Source of the DNA: Adlercreutzia mucosicola DSM 19490
GTDB taxonomy: Bacteria > Actinomycetota > Coriobacteriia > Coriobacteriales > Eggerthellaceae
Reading direction: 5' to 3'
Length of the DNA stretch: 63,304 bases
NCBI RefSeq assembly: GCF_000422625.1
Contig: NZ_AUGK01000018.1
Span: forward strand, 1-63,304
The position numbers and the translations under genes were made by a program. Positions 35,324 through 43,922 of this stretch are shown in pieces; position 1 is the stretch's first letter; each line of letters starts with the position of its first letter. The notes beneath the pieces were generated by a model. It was given only the letters and a program-made list of their open reading frames with translations, did no database searches and was not told the origin of the DNA.

Positions 35324-36529
35324 ATGAGCGCGCGGAATGCCGCGGGTCGTCTCATAGGATTTTTTGCGGGCGGTTTTATCGCCGGCTTCAACGAGAACCT
35401 GGTGAACATGGCGCTTGTTGCCATCATGGGCGAGTTTTCCGTGGATGCCATGACGGCGCAGTGGCTTGTGACGGGGTTCATGGTAGTCACGGTGTTCGTT
35501 GTGGCGGCCATGGCGGCCCTGTATCGACGGCTCGGCCCGCGGACGTTACTGTTCGTCGCTCTGGCGTGCAACGCACTCGGGTCGATGGGCGGTCTGGTGG
35601 CCCCTACCTTTGCGGTGCTGTTTGCGTCGCGGCTCGTGCAGGCTGTGGGCACGGGCATTTTCATCCCCCTTATGATGAACGCCATATTGGAAACGGTGGC
35701 ATCGGAGAAATTGGGCACCTATCTCGCCGTGGGCAACGGCATGATCGCCTTGGGCCCCGCCGTGGCGCCTGTGGCCACCGGTGCCCTTGTCAGCGCCTTT
35801 GGCTGGCATAGCGTGTTCGTGGTTCCCCTGGTGGCTTCGGCGCTTATAGGTCTGTGGGGCCTTGTCGCCGTCAGGCCCTCGAGACGCGGCGACGTCCAAG
35901 GGAGCTTCGTCTCTCTTCGCGGGGTGCTGCTCAACCGCGGTTTTGTCGCCGCGGCCCTGCTCGTGGTGCTCACCATGAGCATCTACTTTTCCCTTAACGT
36001 CATGGGCCCGCTGTATCTGGAAGAATGCGCCCACCTCGGCCCGGCCCTCTCGGGGCTGTGCCTGGGCCCGCTCGTGGTGGCCTATGCTGTCGCGTCGCTT
36101 GCCGGCGGTCGCTGGCTCGACCGCCGAGGTCCCGCCCCCTTGCTTTCTCGAGGTTTGGCCGTGGCGGCTGCTGGATCGGTGCTGATGGCCGTAGCCGCCT
36201 GGATGGCAAGCGAGATCACACTGCTGGCGGGGATGTTGGTGGTGTTTGTCGGCTGCGGCACGGTGTGTGCCAATTTCCAGACTACAGGGCTGCGGTGCCT
36301 GGCGCTGAACCAGCACTCCCTGGGCGTCACCATAATGACGATGGCCGTCCAAATTGCTGCCTCTATCGGACCGTTTGCCTCTGTGGGCACAATGTCGGGC
36401 ATCCAGGGTGTGGCAGGGGAAGCCCAAAGCGCCCTCGGCTATGAGGGTGCGTGGCTGCTCGCGGCTCTCGTCTGCACGGTGGGCTCGCTTCTCGCTCGTT
36501 GGGCCTGTCGTAATCTGTGGCGGCGATGA
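35324..36529 (+). CDS. MFS transporter, DHA-type
   Basis: A 401-residue membrane protein with about 12 helices. Family marks are FNENLVNMALVAIMGEFSV, AQWLVTGFMV (drug:H+ antiporter motif region D1 and beyond), ASRLVQAVGTGIFIPLMMNA and RWLDRRGPAPLL (motif A remnant in the second half). The ATG at 35324 has only a weak ribosome site (GAGG about 14 bases upstream). It lies 22 bases after the permease stop and may be the last gene of the molybdoenzyme operon, moving a substrate or product. Substrate unknown. Confidence 0.8.
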   Translation: MSARNAAGRLIGFFAGGFIAGFNENLVNMALVAIMGEFSVDAMTAQWLVTGFMVVTVFVVAAMAALYRRLGPRTLLFVALACNALGSMGGLVAPTFAVLFASRLVQAVGTGIFIPLMMNAILETVASEKLGTYLAVGNGMIALGPAVAPVATGALVSAFGWHSVFVVPLVASALIGLWGLVAVRPSRRGDVQGSFVSLRGVLLNRGFVAAALLVVLTMSIYFSLNVMGPLYLEECAHLGPALSGLCLGPLVVAYAVASLAGGRWLDRRGPAPLLSRGLAVAAAGSVLMAVAAWMASEITLLAGMLVVFVGCGTVCANFQTTGLRCLALNQHSLGVTIMTMAVQIAASIGPFASVGTMSGIQGVAGEAQSALGYEGAWLLAALVCTVGSLLARWACRNLWRR

Positions 36530-36569
36530 GCCTCCTGCGCTGCGGCGGCCATGTCGTCTGCTGCACCGG

Positions 36570-37889
36570 TTAGCCCTTCTGGGCTCTCGCGAACCAATCG
36601 GGGAGCAGGCCTGCGGCGTAGAGGGGGAGGTTCACCACCCAATCTTGCTCCTTGAAGGGGGAAAGAGACAGGCGCAGACCCCGGTTGAGGTGGTTGCGTT
36701 CCACGAACAGCCGCAAGCTCTTCGCTTTCAGGTTCGTGGCCGCCTTTGCCTCCACGGGCACGACCGAGCGGCCGTAGTCGTAGACGAAGTCGACCTCGCC
36801 CGAGGAGTTCTCGGCTGACCAGTAATAGGGGACCACCTTTCCCGAGGCGACAAGTTCCTGACACACGTAGTTTTCCGTGAGAGCGCCCTTGAACTCGGAA
36901 AACAGCTCGTGCCCTTCGACGAGTACCGAGGCGTCGAGTCGACTTGCTGCACCGAGGAGGCCCACGTCGAAAAGGTAGATCTTGAAAGCATCCCGGTCCT
37001 CGTAGGAGGCCAGGGGCAATCCCGGCTTCGCTATACGGTTGACCCGTAGGAGCAGGCCGGCATCGACGAGCCACTGTATGGCCTCCTCGTAACCGCGCGC
37101 TCGGGCTCCTGTTCGGACGGCGGAGTAGATGAACTTCTTGTTCTCGCGGGCGAGTTGTCCCGGCGCCGAGTTCCACACAAGGCGGATCTTCTCGGCGAGA
37201 GAGGCGTCGGCGTATTTGGAAAAGTCGTGCTCGTAGTCGAACAGGAGGCGGTCCTGCTGCTTGCGCGCATCGCTGAAGCTGCCGGTATCCAGAAACACCT
37301 GAACCACCTCGGGCATGCCACCGACGAAGTAGTAGTTGCGCAACTGCTCGATGTAGCGCTCGGAGAGAGAGTCGACCAAGTCGAAGTCGGCATGCTCCAG
37401 CGCTTGCAGCATAGGTTTGTTGCCTGTGGCCAGCAGATACTCGTTGAAAGTCATGGGGTAGACGAAGAGATGGTCGACTTTCCCCACGGGGAAGGAAACG
37501 CCTCGGTGGAGGGCAACGCCCAGAAGCGACCCGGCAGCGACGAGCGCCGTTTCCGGACTGCGCTCGGCGAAGGCCTTCAGGGCGGTAAGAGCGCGGGGGC
37601 ACTCCTGGATTTCGTCGAGAACGACAAGCGTTTCCGGGTCTTTGGCGTTGACGCCCGTGTACAAGCTCATGGCGTCGAGCAGTCGAGAGGGAGCCAGTTC
37701 GCCATCGAATTGCCGCCCCATGGCCTCGTCTTCGAGGAAGTTCACATAGGCTATGTCGTTGAAGTTGGCGCGGCCAAATTCTTTGATGAGCCAGGTTTTT
37801 CCCACCTGCCGCGCGCCCTGCACGAGCAGCGGACGACGACGCGGAGAGTTTTTCCAGGCGATGAGGTCCTTCATGGCGAATCGTTCCAT
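36570..37889 (-). CDS. AAA ATPase with DUF4143 domain
   Basis: The 439-residue protein has Walker A GARQVGKT (25-32), Walker B TLVVLDEIQECPRAL, sensor-like ALVAAGSLLG, and a C-terminal DUF4143 part (ENYVCQELVASG, YYWSAENSSGEVDFVYDY) whose EVDF and PVEAKA look like a PD-(D/E)XK nuclease-like core. This AAA_14/DUF4143 group is very common in gut bacteria; its function is unsettled. ATG 37889 follows AAAGGAGA. Two tandem 32-bp repeats sit just upstream, probably regulatory. It stands alone, convergent with the MFS gene. Confidence 0.9.
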   Translation of the reverse strand: MERFAMKDLIAWKNSPRRRPLLVQGARQVGKTWLIKEFGRANFNDIAYVNFLEDEAMGRQFDGELAPSRLLDAMSLYTGVNAKDPETLVVLDEIQECPRALTALKAFAERSPETALVAAGSLLGVALHRGVSFPVGKVDHLFVYPMTFNEYLLATGNKPMLQALEHADFDLVDSLSERYIEQLRNYYFVGGMPEVVQVFLDTGSFSDARKQQDRLLFDYEHDFSKYADASLAEKIRLVWNSAPGQLARENKKFIYSAVRTGARARGYEEAIQWLVDAGLLLRVNRIAKPGLPLASYEDRDAFKIYLFDVGLLGAASRLDASVLVEGHELFSEFKGALTENYVCQELVASGKVVPYYWSAENSSGEVDFVYDYGRSVVPVEAKAATNLKAKSLRLFVERNHLNRGLRLSLSPFKEQDWVVNLPLYAAGLLPDWFARAQKG

Positions 37890-37971
37890 GGCAAGGTCTC
37901 CTTTCCACTGCTCGAAGATTATCACGGCCATAGGCATTTTACTGGCCGAAATGAGATATTCCACCTGAAAA

Positions 37972-38040
37972 TTGGCACAAATGCCAATTTTTCCGACGTA
38001 AAAGTGGTACAAATGCCAATTTTTCCGACGTAAAAGTGGC
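37972..38040. promoter_or_regulatory. Palindrome and tandem 32-bp repeats upstream of the DUF4143 ATPase
   Basis: Two head-to-tail 32-bp units (37977-38008 and 38009-38040) are identical except for the last base; each reads ACAAATGCCAATTTTT then CCGACGTAAAAGTGG. The first overlaps the palindrome TTGGCA-CAAA-TGCCAA (37972-37987). The position 80-150 bp before the ATPase start suggests operator copies. Only two units, with no spacer, so this is not a CRISPR. Confidence 0.6.
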
Positions 38041-38062
38041 CTAGGAATGTTTGTTGTGGGGT

Positions 38063-38089
38063 GGGCGGGCTGGAGGCCGCCCCTACGGG
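38063..38089. repeat. GGGCGG..CCGCCC palindromic repeat with CTACGGG flank
   Basis: GGGCGGGC-TGGA-GGCCGCCC at 38063-38082, followed by CTACGGG, is another member of the family at 11061-11130. Confidence 0.6.
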
Positions 38090-38259
38090 AGGGGCGCCCT
38101 TCTAACGGAGCGGCGGTGGTGTGGTGCCGTGCTGCGTCCGCTTTCTCTGGAGTTCCCTTGTCCCGTGCTCTACCGCTTTAGCGTATTGGAGTACAATGAA
38201 CCACACTGATACAAGGCCGGTGACGAGCTTTCGGGCTTGCGAGGTACGGGAGGAAACCG

Positions 38260-38547
38260 ATGGCTGATATTCGCACCGCCGATGTGGACGATCTGCTGAA
38301 GGTGCTGGCGACGATGGACGATCCGGATGCCATTTTCTCGCTGCTGGAAGATTTGTTCACCGTGCGCGAGATTCGCGAGACGTCGCAGCGGTTGGTGGTG
38401 GCGCGGCTTCTGGCGGCGGGGAAGTCCTATGCGGCCATCGAGGCCGAGACCGGCGCGTCGGCAACCACTATTGCGCGCGTGTCCAAGTGCCTCAGTTACG
38501 GCGCGGGCGGTTACGGAAAGGCATTGGCGATTCTGGACGAGGCCTAG
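38260..38547 (+). CDS. YerC/YecD-type TrpR-related DNA-binding protein
   Basis: A 95-residue protein with the TrpR-superfamily helix-turn-helix: LEDLFTVREIRETSQRLVVARLLAAGKSYAAIEAETGASATTIARVSKCL. The pattern (VREI, then QR..VA..L..G.SY..I...TG.S..TI.RV) is characteristic of the YerC/YecD group in Gram-positive bacteria. ATG 38260 follows GGGAGG. A TACAAT hexamer near 38193 could be its -10 box. Regulatory target unknown; it stands alone before a good terminator. Confidence 0.92.
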   Translation: MADIRTADVDDLLKVLATMDDPDAIFSLLEDLFTVREIRETSQRLVVARLLAAGKSYAAIEAETGASATTIARVSKCLSYGAGGYGKALAILDEA

Positions 38548-38676
38548 GGCGGCCGCGGCGGGGCCCGTCTGGGGGCAGTCCGTCGGGTGACGGTCTGTTG
38601 GGTGGCGCTCTCGTGATGCGGCGCGGTTGCAGCGAGGCGGAGGGGGGGCTTCACGGCCCGTCCCCTGATATAAAAG

Positions 38677-38710
38677 CAAAGAAGCGGCCTGGGATGGGGC
38701 CGCTTCTTTG
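38677..38710 (+). terminator. Terminator after the TrpR-like gene
   Basis: CAAAGAAGCGGCC (38677-38689) pairs with GGCCGCTTCTTTG (38698-38710), with A and T runs in the stem so it can act both ways. Bases 38711-38963 hold a purine-rich run (38779-38820) and no supported gene. Confidence 0.8.
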
Positions 38711-38963
38711 TGGGGTCGAGAACGGATTGGGGAGATCTCGTTCTCGCGGAAGCCAGGTGAATGAGGGGATCCCGGCTTCCAAAAGAGAGAAGAAGGAAAG
38801 GAAAGGGGAAAAGGAGGATTTCAATTCTTTTCCGTTTCGCTGAGTGCAGTATAGGCCGTGATTCTTGACCCTATGGCTCACCCATGCGGTTAGTTACCGT
38901 CGTGTAAATAACCGTCCACTTTCCCGTGATAATTCGTGGTTGGCGAGGCGCGGGAAGGCGCGA

Positions 38964-39007
38964 GGGGGGTGTCTCTATAGTTTTGTCAACCCCTTGGCTG
39001 GCTCGGC
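38964..39007. repeat. 44-bp repeat at the 3' side of the IS110 element
   Basis: Matches 2597-2640 at 39 of 44 positions. It begins 61 bases beyond the transposase stop (minus strand), so it lies in or directly next to the element's right end. Confidence 0.6.
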
Positions 39008-39068
39008 ACAGTGGGGATTTGGCCGCACTTGGCCAGGCCCCCTCCAGGGCCGGGTCCCGGGGCGGCGC

Positions 39069-40247
39069 CTAGGCGGCCGGCTCCTCGTACGGCCTCGGGT
39101 CCCTCATGATGGCCCAGATGACCTTGAGCCTCTTGCGGGCCACCGCCTTGAGGGCGGCGTTGTGCCGCATGTTCCTCGACCGGCACTCGTCGTAGTACCT
39201 GCCGAACCTGTTCCCGGTGCCCACGAGCGAGTTGCAGGAGAATATGAGCAGGTTCTTCAGGGCCTTGTTGCCGCCCCGCTGCGGCCTGGAGGAGCGCACG
39301 CTCGTGCCGGACTGGCTGTCGGCGGGGGCGACGCCGCAGTAGCTCGCCAGCCTGTCGTGGCTGGGGAACAGGGAGATGTCGACGCCGGCCACCAGGGCGG
39401 CGGCCGTCTTGGGGCCGATCCCCGGCACCGTGAGCAGGCAGCGGTACGTCTCGTCGGACTCCAGCTCGGCGGCCATCAGGGCCTCCACCTCCGCTATCTC
39501 CGCGTCCAGCGACAGGATGCCGCGGGCCAGCATGCGGGCGAGCTCGCCCTGCGCCGCCGCGGGCCCTCCGGCCGCCGACGCCGAGAGGGCGTCCCAGAGC
39601 CGCGAGCTGGCCGCCCGGGTGGCCCCGCCCGCCCTCTCGGCCACGGCCCTGAACCGCCTGACTCCCGCCTCGGCGCACCTGGCGGGGCCGCCGATGCCGG
39701 CGAGCACCGCCATGTGCCAGGCGCACGAGGGGTCGACGGCGGCCTCCAGCGCGGGGTCGGCCTCCAGGAGCACCGCCCGCAGCCTGTTCTTGGCCTGGGT
39801 CCTCGACCTCACGCAGAAGTCCAGCTGGGAGGCCAGCAGCCGCACCGACGCCGCACGCGGTGCCTCCTCGGCCAGGGGCCGCAGCACGTGGGGCATGCCG
39901 AGCGCCGCCCTCGCTATGACCTCGGCGTCTATGCGGTCGGTCTTGGCGACGCCCCGCTCGGCGTCGCGCAGGGCCTTCTCGGCCGACCCGGGCAGGTAGG
40001 CGACGGGGTTGCCGGCCGCCCGGGCCCGCGCCACGACGAGCGCGCCGATGTTGCGCTTCTGGTCCACCGCCACCAGCGCGCCGGGGGCGGCCCTGGCCAT
40101 CACCGCGTCGATGTCGGCGGCCCGGTTGGCCACCCTCTCGCTCAGGACGACACGGCCGGCGCCGTCGAGCCCGCACGCCCAGTGCGAGGCCTTGCCGACG
40201 TCGAAGCCCAGGAACTCGGCCCGCGCCGTTGTGCGCTTCTCTTCCAT
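39069..40247 (-). CDS. IS110-family transposase (DEDD recombinase)
   Basis: A 392-residue protein with the RuvC-like DEDD N-terminal domain (FLGFDVGKASHW, LVAVDQKRNIGA, KTDRIDAEVIARAA) and the C-terminal Transposase_20 domain (LLTVPGIGPKTAAALVAGVDISLFPSHDRLASYCGVAPADSQSG, GGNKALKNLLIF), which contributes the catalytic Ser region (AD-SQSGTSV). It appears intact. IS110 recombinases are guided by a bridge RNA transcribed from the element's own non-coding end. GAGAGG precedes the ATG at 40247. Codon use is even more GC-rich than its neighbours. Confidence 0.95.
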   Translation of the reverse strand: MEEKRTTARAEFLGFDVGKASHWACGLDGAGRVVLSERVANRAADIDAVMARAAPGALVAVDQKRNIGALVVARARAAGNPVAYLPGSAEKALRDAERGVAKTDRIDAEVIARAALGMPHVLRPLAEEAPRAASVRLLASQLDFCVRSRTQAKNRLRAVLLEADPALEAAVDPSCAWHMAVLAGIGGPARCAEAGVRRFRAVAERAGGATRAASSRLWDALSASAAGGPAAAQGELARMLARGILSLDAEIAEVEALMAAELESDETYRCLLTVPGIGPKTAAALVAGVDISLFPSHDRLASYCGVAPADSQSGTSVRSSRPQRGGNKALKNLLIFSCNSLVGTGNRFGRYYDECRSRNMRHNAALKAVARKRLKVIWAIMRDPRPYEEPAA

Positions 40248-40520
40248 GGTGTATCCTCTCCGCAGGTCGGCTGGCCGGTCCCGCCGCGGTGCGCGACACC
40301 CACATTACCCGGCCGTGGCGGCTCCCGCCCGGCAGATCTCTATCAGTCGTCCCCCGCGGCCGCAGCCGCGCCGGCGGCAACACCCCCCGGGCCTTCGGCG
40401 AGGCAGGGGCGAAGGGCCGTCCGGCGCGGCCGGCCAGCGGCCCCGTCCGGGGCCGCCCCCAATGCTAGACCCCGAGGCGGGAAAGATAAAGGGAGCCGCC
40501 CTTGCGGGGCGGCTCTAACT
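40248..40520 (-). ncRNA. Candidate bridge-RNA region in the IS110 left end
   Basis: The roughly 270 bases upstream of the transposase carry no gene but several stems: GCGGCCCC-GTCC-GGGGCCGC (40437-40444 with 40449-40456) and AGCCGCCC (40494-40501) with GGGCGGCT (40507-40514). In IS110 elements of this layout (long left end, short right end) the bridge RNA is encoded here. Exact ends and guide loops were not determined. Confidence 0.45.
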
Positions 40521-41034
40521 GTAATGGGCGGCACGGCGGGGGCGCGAGACTGTTCGACCCGATTCCATCAGCTTGTGAAGAAAATGTAAACCTCGGTAAA
40601 CTACCTTGTGCTGCTGAATAAGTTACCATATTATAACTTTTGTCAGAAGGAACGGACGAGCCATAGGCGCCAAGCCTGGCAGCAAGTCTGAACCTGCGAC
40701 ACCTCCTCTCTTCTTGTTTTACTGAGCGGCGAAGCTTCTCCTCGTCTCGCTGTCGCCGCAACGCGAAGCCTGCGGGTCCCCCTCCCGCGGGCCTTCGTGT
40801 GTTTTGGGGTCGGAGCTATTGCGCCTCGAGGCATGGGTGGGCGGGGTATCTTGCGGTGTTGATGGGAGCCCCTATTTCCCCGCGTAACAGGGGTGTTTCA
40901 ACGAAAACGGTTCCGGGGCGCGTTATTTACAAGGGGTCACTTCATCAGCCCGCCCCTGCCGTCGGGCCGCCGTCGGGCCGCCCGTCCGTCGGCGGCCCAC
41001 CTCCCTCTCTCTGATGGAGCGAAGCTTTCGGCGT
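40521..41034. other. Intergenic stretch without a supported gene
   Basis: After the IS110 left end, an AT-richer part (40560-40660) and a GC-rich part (40960-41010) show no reading frame with a ribosome site, no clear terminator and no RNA gene. It also contains the 3' flank of the minus-strand LuxR gene. Confidence 0.5.
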
Positions 41035-42006
41035 CTAAACGAATTTCCAGAAAGTCTGTTGCAGTTCGGAGCGATTCGCGCAATGGGTCTTCTTGTAGAT
41101 ATGGCTGAGGTGCGTTTTCACGGTACCCTCCGAGATATAGAGGTCGCTGGCGATGACCTTGATCTTCTTGCCTTCCATAACGTGCACGAGCACGTTTCTC
41201 TCGGAAAGTGTCAGGGAGAATCGTTCGACGAAGCGGGCGAGCTGCACCTCAGACACGACGCCGTCGGTGGCCAGCGGCGATTCGAAGCGCAGCGCCAGGG
41301 TTTTCCACCCTTGCCGCATGGCGTGAATGCAGAGCACGATGACCGCGAGGTTCTCGAAGAAGTTCCGCTCGAAAAACGCGCTCCATGGAGACAGGGAGCC
41401 GCTTGCGATAAGCGGAGTGTTGAGAAACACGAACGTGTCGAAAAGGGCGGTGACTACCATGCAGCCGATGCAGAAGGCGGAGAGGTGGGCGAAATCGCGA
41501 AGGGCGCGTCGGCCGAGCTCGTTTCCGATGCGCCGGTACGCTACAAGTCCCGCGGCCAACAACGCAATAACGGCGGCTTCCCGCAGTATGAGAAAGAGCC
41601 ACTGGTAAAGCGTCTGATCGCGCCCGACGATGAAGGAGAGGGCGGCTGCCACCAGCAGAACGCCAATGGGAATGGACAGATAGCGTTGGAGAGATCCGTT
41701 CACATGCTCTTGCGCAACGATTGCAACCGATGCGAGCAAGGAAAACGAGAGGGCGAACTGAATTATGAGGAGCATGGCTCCCACGGCGCCTTCGGCATCG
41801 TAGCTGATTCCCGGCACGCCTGCATAACCCCACGAGAAGGCTACCGCTGTTTCCAGGAGATAGCTTGAGCACAATACGGCGATGGCCGCCTGCACGCGGT
41901 TTCGGGTAACGAAGAACACGCACAGGCAGATGCTGGCGGAGAAGGCGCAGAGCAGGAGAAGGCCTATGGTGTAAATGAACACGCCCAGGGAAATCAGCTC
42001 GGCCAT
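41035..42006 (-). CDS. Membrane-embedded LuxR regulator paired with C45 hydrolase 1
   Basis: A 323-residue protein: about seven hydrophobic helices (residues 8-240), then a LuxR helix-turn-helix (LSERNVLVHVMEGKKIKVIASDLYISEGTVKTHLSHIYKKT). The membrane half is shorter than in the 12-helix relative at 24761-26200. It is divergent from the lipoprotein hydrolase gene (202-bp gap), the arrangement expected of a dedicated regulator. Its C-terminal end (SELQQTFWKFV) resembles that of the regulator at 53500-54468 (QELTQLFWKG). Confidence 0.88.
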   Translation of the reverse strand: MAELISLGVFIYTIGLLLLCAFSASICLCVFFVTRNRVQAAIAVLCSSYLLETAVAFSWGYAGVPGISYDAEGAVGAMLLIIQFALSFSLLASVAIVAQEHVNGSLQRYLSIPIGVLLVAAALSFIVGRDQTLYQWLFLILREAAVIALLAAGLVAYRRIGNELGRRALRDFAHLSAFCIGCMVVTALFDTFVFLNTPLIASGSLSPWSAFFERNFFENLAVIVLCIHAMRQGWKTLALRFESPLATDGVVSEVQLARFVERFSLTLSERNVLVHVMEGKKIKVIASDLYISEGTVKTHLSHIYKKTHCANRSELQQTFWKFV

Positions 42007-42070
42007 GATGGATCCCCTCTCTGTCCCGTAGTCAATATATTTTGTCTAAACTCGAGAGATTAGGGCAAGT

Positions 42071-42107
42071 AAGAACAAGGTTTACTTTCCTATTGCACCC
42101 TGTTCTT
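42071..42107. promoter_or_regulatory. Inverted repeat between LuxR and C45 hydrolase 1
   Basis: AAGAACAAGG (42071-42080) pairs with CCCTGTTCTT (42098-42107), nine of ten positions, in the divergent promoter region. Candidate operator. Confidence 0.4.
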
Positions 42108-42208
42108 TCTTTTCCGACAACCCGGTCGATGGTTTGCTGCAAAGCAGGGCTTGGCCGTTCCTGCGGGATCGGCCAAGCTGGGACAATCGGAGGAGAAAGG
42201 AACGTGGG

Positions 42209-43873
42209 ATGAATTCTGCATGGCTTGAAAGAGTGAGCCGCCGTACATTTTTGGCGGGAGGGGTCGGAATGGCCCTGGGCATTGCCGGCACGGGTCTTGG
42301 TCTGGGTCTTGCTGGTTGCGCCGATCAGGGTAATCAGGGAGCTGGTGCGTCGAGCGCCGCGACGCCGGCATCGGCGCAAGAGCCCCAGGATGGTTTCGCG
42401 ACCGATGTCGTGCCGCCGGCGGTGCGTCCCGTTGTCATCGTTTCGGGCACTCCCTACGAAATGGGAGTTCAATACGGAAAGGCCTGCGCCGATTACATTC
42501 AGCGCAATGCCACGGCCATAGAGGCTTCCGCCCTTCCCATTTGGGGGTCGAAGGAGGCCATCGTCGAACGACTCGACGAATTCGAGAAGATCATGAGCGA
42601 GAAGACCCCCGATGCGGTGGAGATGTGGAAGGGCATCGCCGAGGGCTCTGGAGTCGATTACGACGGCGTGCGTCTGATCAACTTGAATCTTCCTATCTTG
42701 ATTATGCCGCCGGAGGAAGGCGATGTTGCCGGCACCCAGACGTGCAGCCATTTCTCCGCCTGGGGCGATGCTACAGCCGACGGGAAGATGATCGCGGGCA
42801 ACAACCTCGATCAAGGTTGGAATGTGGGCGCGTGCACCTGTGTTGTGGTGGGCTACCCAAAGGACGGAAACAGCTTCATCGTCTGCCCGCCGTGGGCAGG
42901 CCAGGCTGGCGGCGGCTTTGCCTTGAACGATAAGGGCCTCGGTCTGACGGGCAGTGGCGGCATGGGGTCGCGGCCCGAGGACAGCACGTTTTCCGTTGAC
43001 AGCATGGCGGCGAAGTTCGACATCATCATGCATTACGACAACGCTGCCGATGCGAAGGACCGCTTCCTGGAGCACATGCCGGCTTCGGCCGAGAACGCCC
43101 AGTTCCTCGATCCCCAGCAGGCGTACATCGTCGAGTATACGCCGGCGGTGCAGGCGGTGCGGCAGGCGGGCGATCACGGCGAGAAGGACTACCTCATCGC
43201 AACCAATTACTTTATCGACGAGAAGGCGGCCGAGGCCAACTACAAAGACGAGTGGATGGGCGGCCTGTGGGATTCCATTCCTCGCTACCAGAGCTACGAG
43301 CAGCTTATCAAGGAGAACTACGGAAAGATCGACGAGCCCTATGCGGAGGAGATGCTGGGCTGCACGAAGTATTGGGACGGCACGCAGTGGATTACCGATA
43401 CGCTTCAGGAGGAGCCGTTCGAGGATCCCAAGGATCTATGGAGTCCCGAGGGGCGCAGTGTTCAGTACAAGACGCTTTTCAGCAACATCATGATTCCCGA
43501 TGAGAGAAAGGTGTTCCTGATGCAGGGGCAGAGTGACGACTTGCTCTCTGCCATTCCTGAAGCTCCCGGTGTATTTTGCACTATTACCCTCGAAGATTCA
43601 CCAGCCGCTGTGGCTGAGACCGCCTATGCCGAGGCCGAGTATCGCATCTGGCTTGCCGGGAAGGCTTTGCGGGAGCAGCAGGAAGAGCCCTCCGAGGAGG
43701 AGCGGGAGAAGCTCGACCAGGCGCGCCGCGCGATTTGGCTGGGATTCAACGACCTCAATGTGGCTGGTTCCTCTGATGACAGTACCGAGGCGCTCTCCTC
43801 TTATGGACAGGCCGTCACGCATTTCTGCGAAGCGCAAACCTTTGCCGCGCAGTTGCTGAAGGGCCGCGAGTAG
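42209..43873 (+). CDS. Tat-exported lipoprotein, C45-type Ntn acyl-amide hydrolase (1)
   Basis: A 554-residue protein. The leader has the twin-arginine box SRRTFLAGG and a lipobox LAGC at Cys37, so it is folded inside and then anchored outside. The catalytic block is TQTCSHFSAWGDATADGKMIAGNNLD: nucleophile Cys179, then the ATADG turn and the N-x-D pair, as in acyl-CoA:6-aminopenicillanate acyltransferase, penicillin V acylase and related Ntn hydrolases of peptidase family C45. Such enzymes free themselves by cutting before the Cys. Likely activity is hydrolysis or transfer of an N-acyl group on an external amide (N-acyl amino acid, amine or lactam); the substrate is unknown. ATG 42209 follows AGGAGAAAGG. 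Divergent LuxR partner upstream. Confidence 0.85.
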   Translation: MNSAWLERVSRRTFLAGGVGMALGIAGTGLGLGLAGCADQGNQGAGASSAATPASAQEPQDGFATDVVPPAVRPVVIVSGTPYEMGVQYGKACADYIQRNATAIEASALPIWGSKEAIVERLDEFEKIMSEKTPDAVEMWKGIAEGSGVDYDGVRLINLNLPILIMPPEEGDVAGTQTCSHFSAWGDATADGKMIAGNNLDQGWNVGACTCVVVGYPKDGNSFIVCPPWAGQAGGGFALNDKGLGLTGSGGMGSRPEDSTFSVDSMAAKFDIIMHYDNAADAKDRFLEHMPASAENAQFLDPQQAYIVEYTPAVQAVRQAGDHGEKDYLIATNYFIDEKAAEANYKDEWMGGLWDSIPRYQSYEQLIKENYGKIDEPYAEEMLGCTKYWDGTQWITDTLQEEPFEDPKDLWSPEGRSVQYKTLFSNIMIPDERKVFLMQGQSDDLLSAIPEAPGVFCTITLEDSPAAVAETAYAEAEYRIWLAGKALREQQEEPSEEEREKLDQARRAIWLGFNDLNVAGSSDDSTEALSSYGQAVTHFCEAQTFAAQLLKGRE

Positions 43874-43881
43874 GTTTGATG

Positions 43882-43922
43882 CCCTGCGATCTGCCCCGGT
43901 ACTGAATGTGCAGGTCGCAGGG
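43882..43922 (+). terminator. Probable terminator of C45 hydrolase 1
   Basis: CCCTGCGATCTGC (43882-43894) pairs with GCAGGTCGCAGGG (43910-43922), 12 of 13 positions, shortly after the stop. No strong T run follows. Confidence 0.5.

Larger units (their letters stand above)
38964..40520 (-). mobile_element. IS110-family insertion sequence (approximate ends)
   Basis: The transposase (39069-40247) is flanked by a short non-coding right end (to about 38964) and a long, structured non-coding left end (40248 to about 40520). IS110-type elements lack terminal inverted repeats and long target duplications, so exact ends cannot be set from one copy; both limits are estimates. Confidence 0.6.

Noticed and set aside
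37977-38040. Tandem 32-bp units as a possible CRISPR array
   Set aside because: Only two units, directly abutting with no spacer, and no cas gene nearby.
38560-40589. 574-aa plus-strand frame across the IS110 region
   Set aside because: Antisense to an intact, well-recognised transposase; composition is a shadow of that gene.
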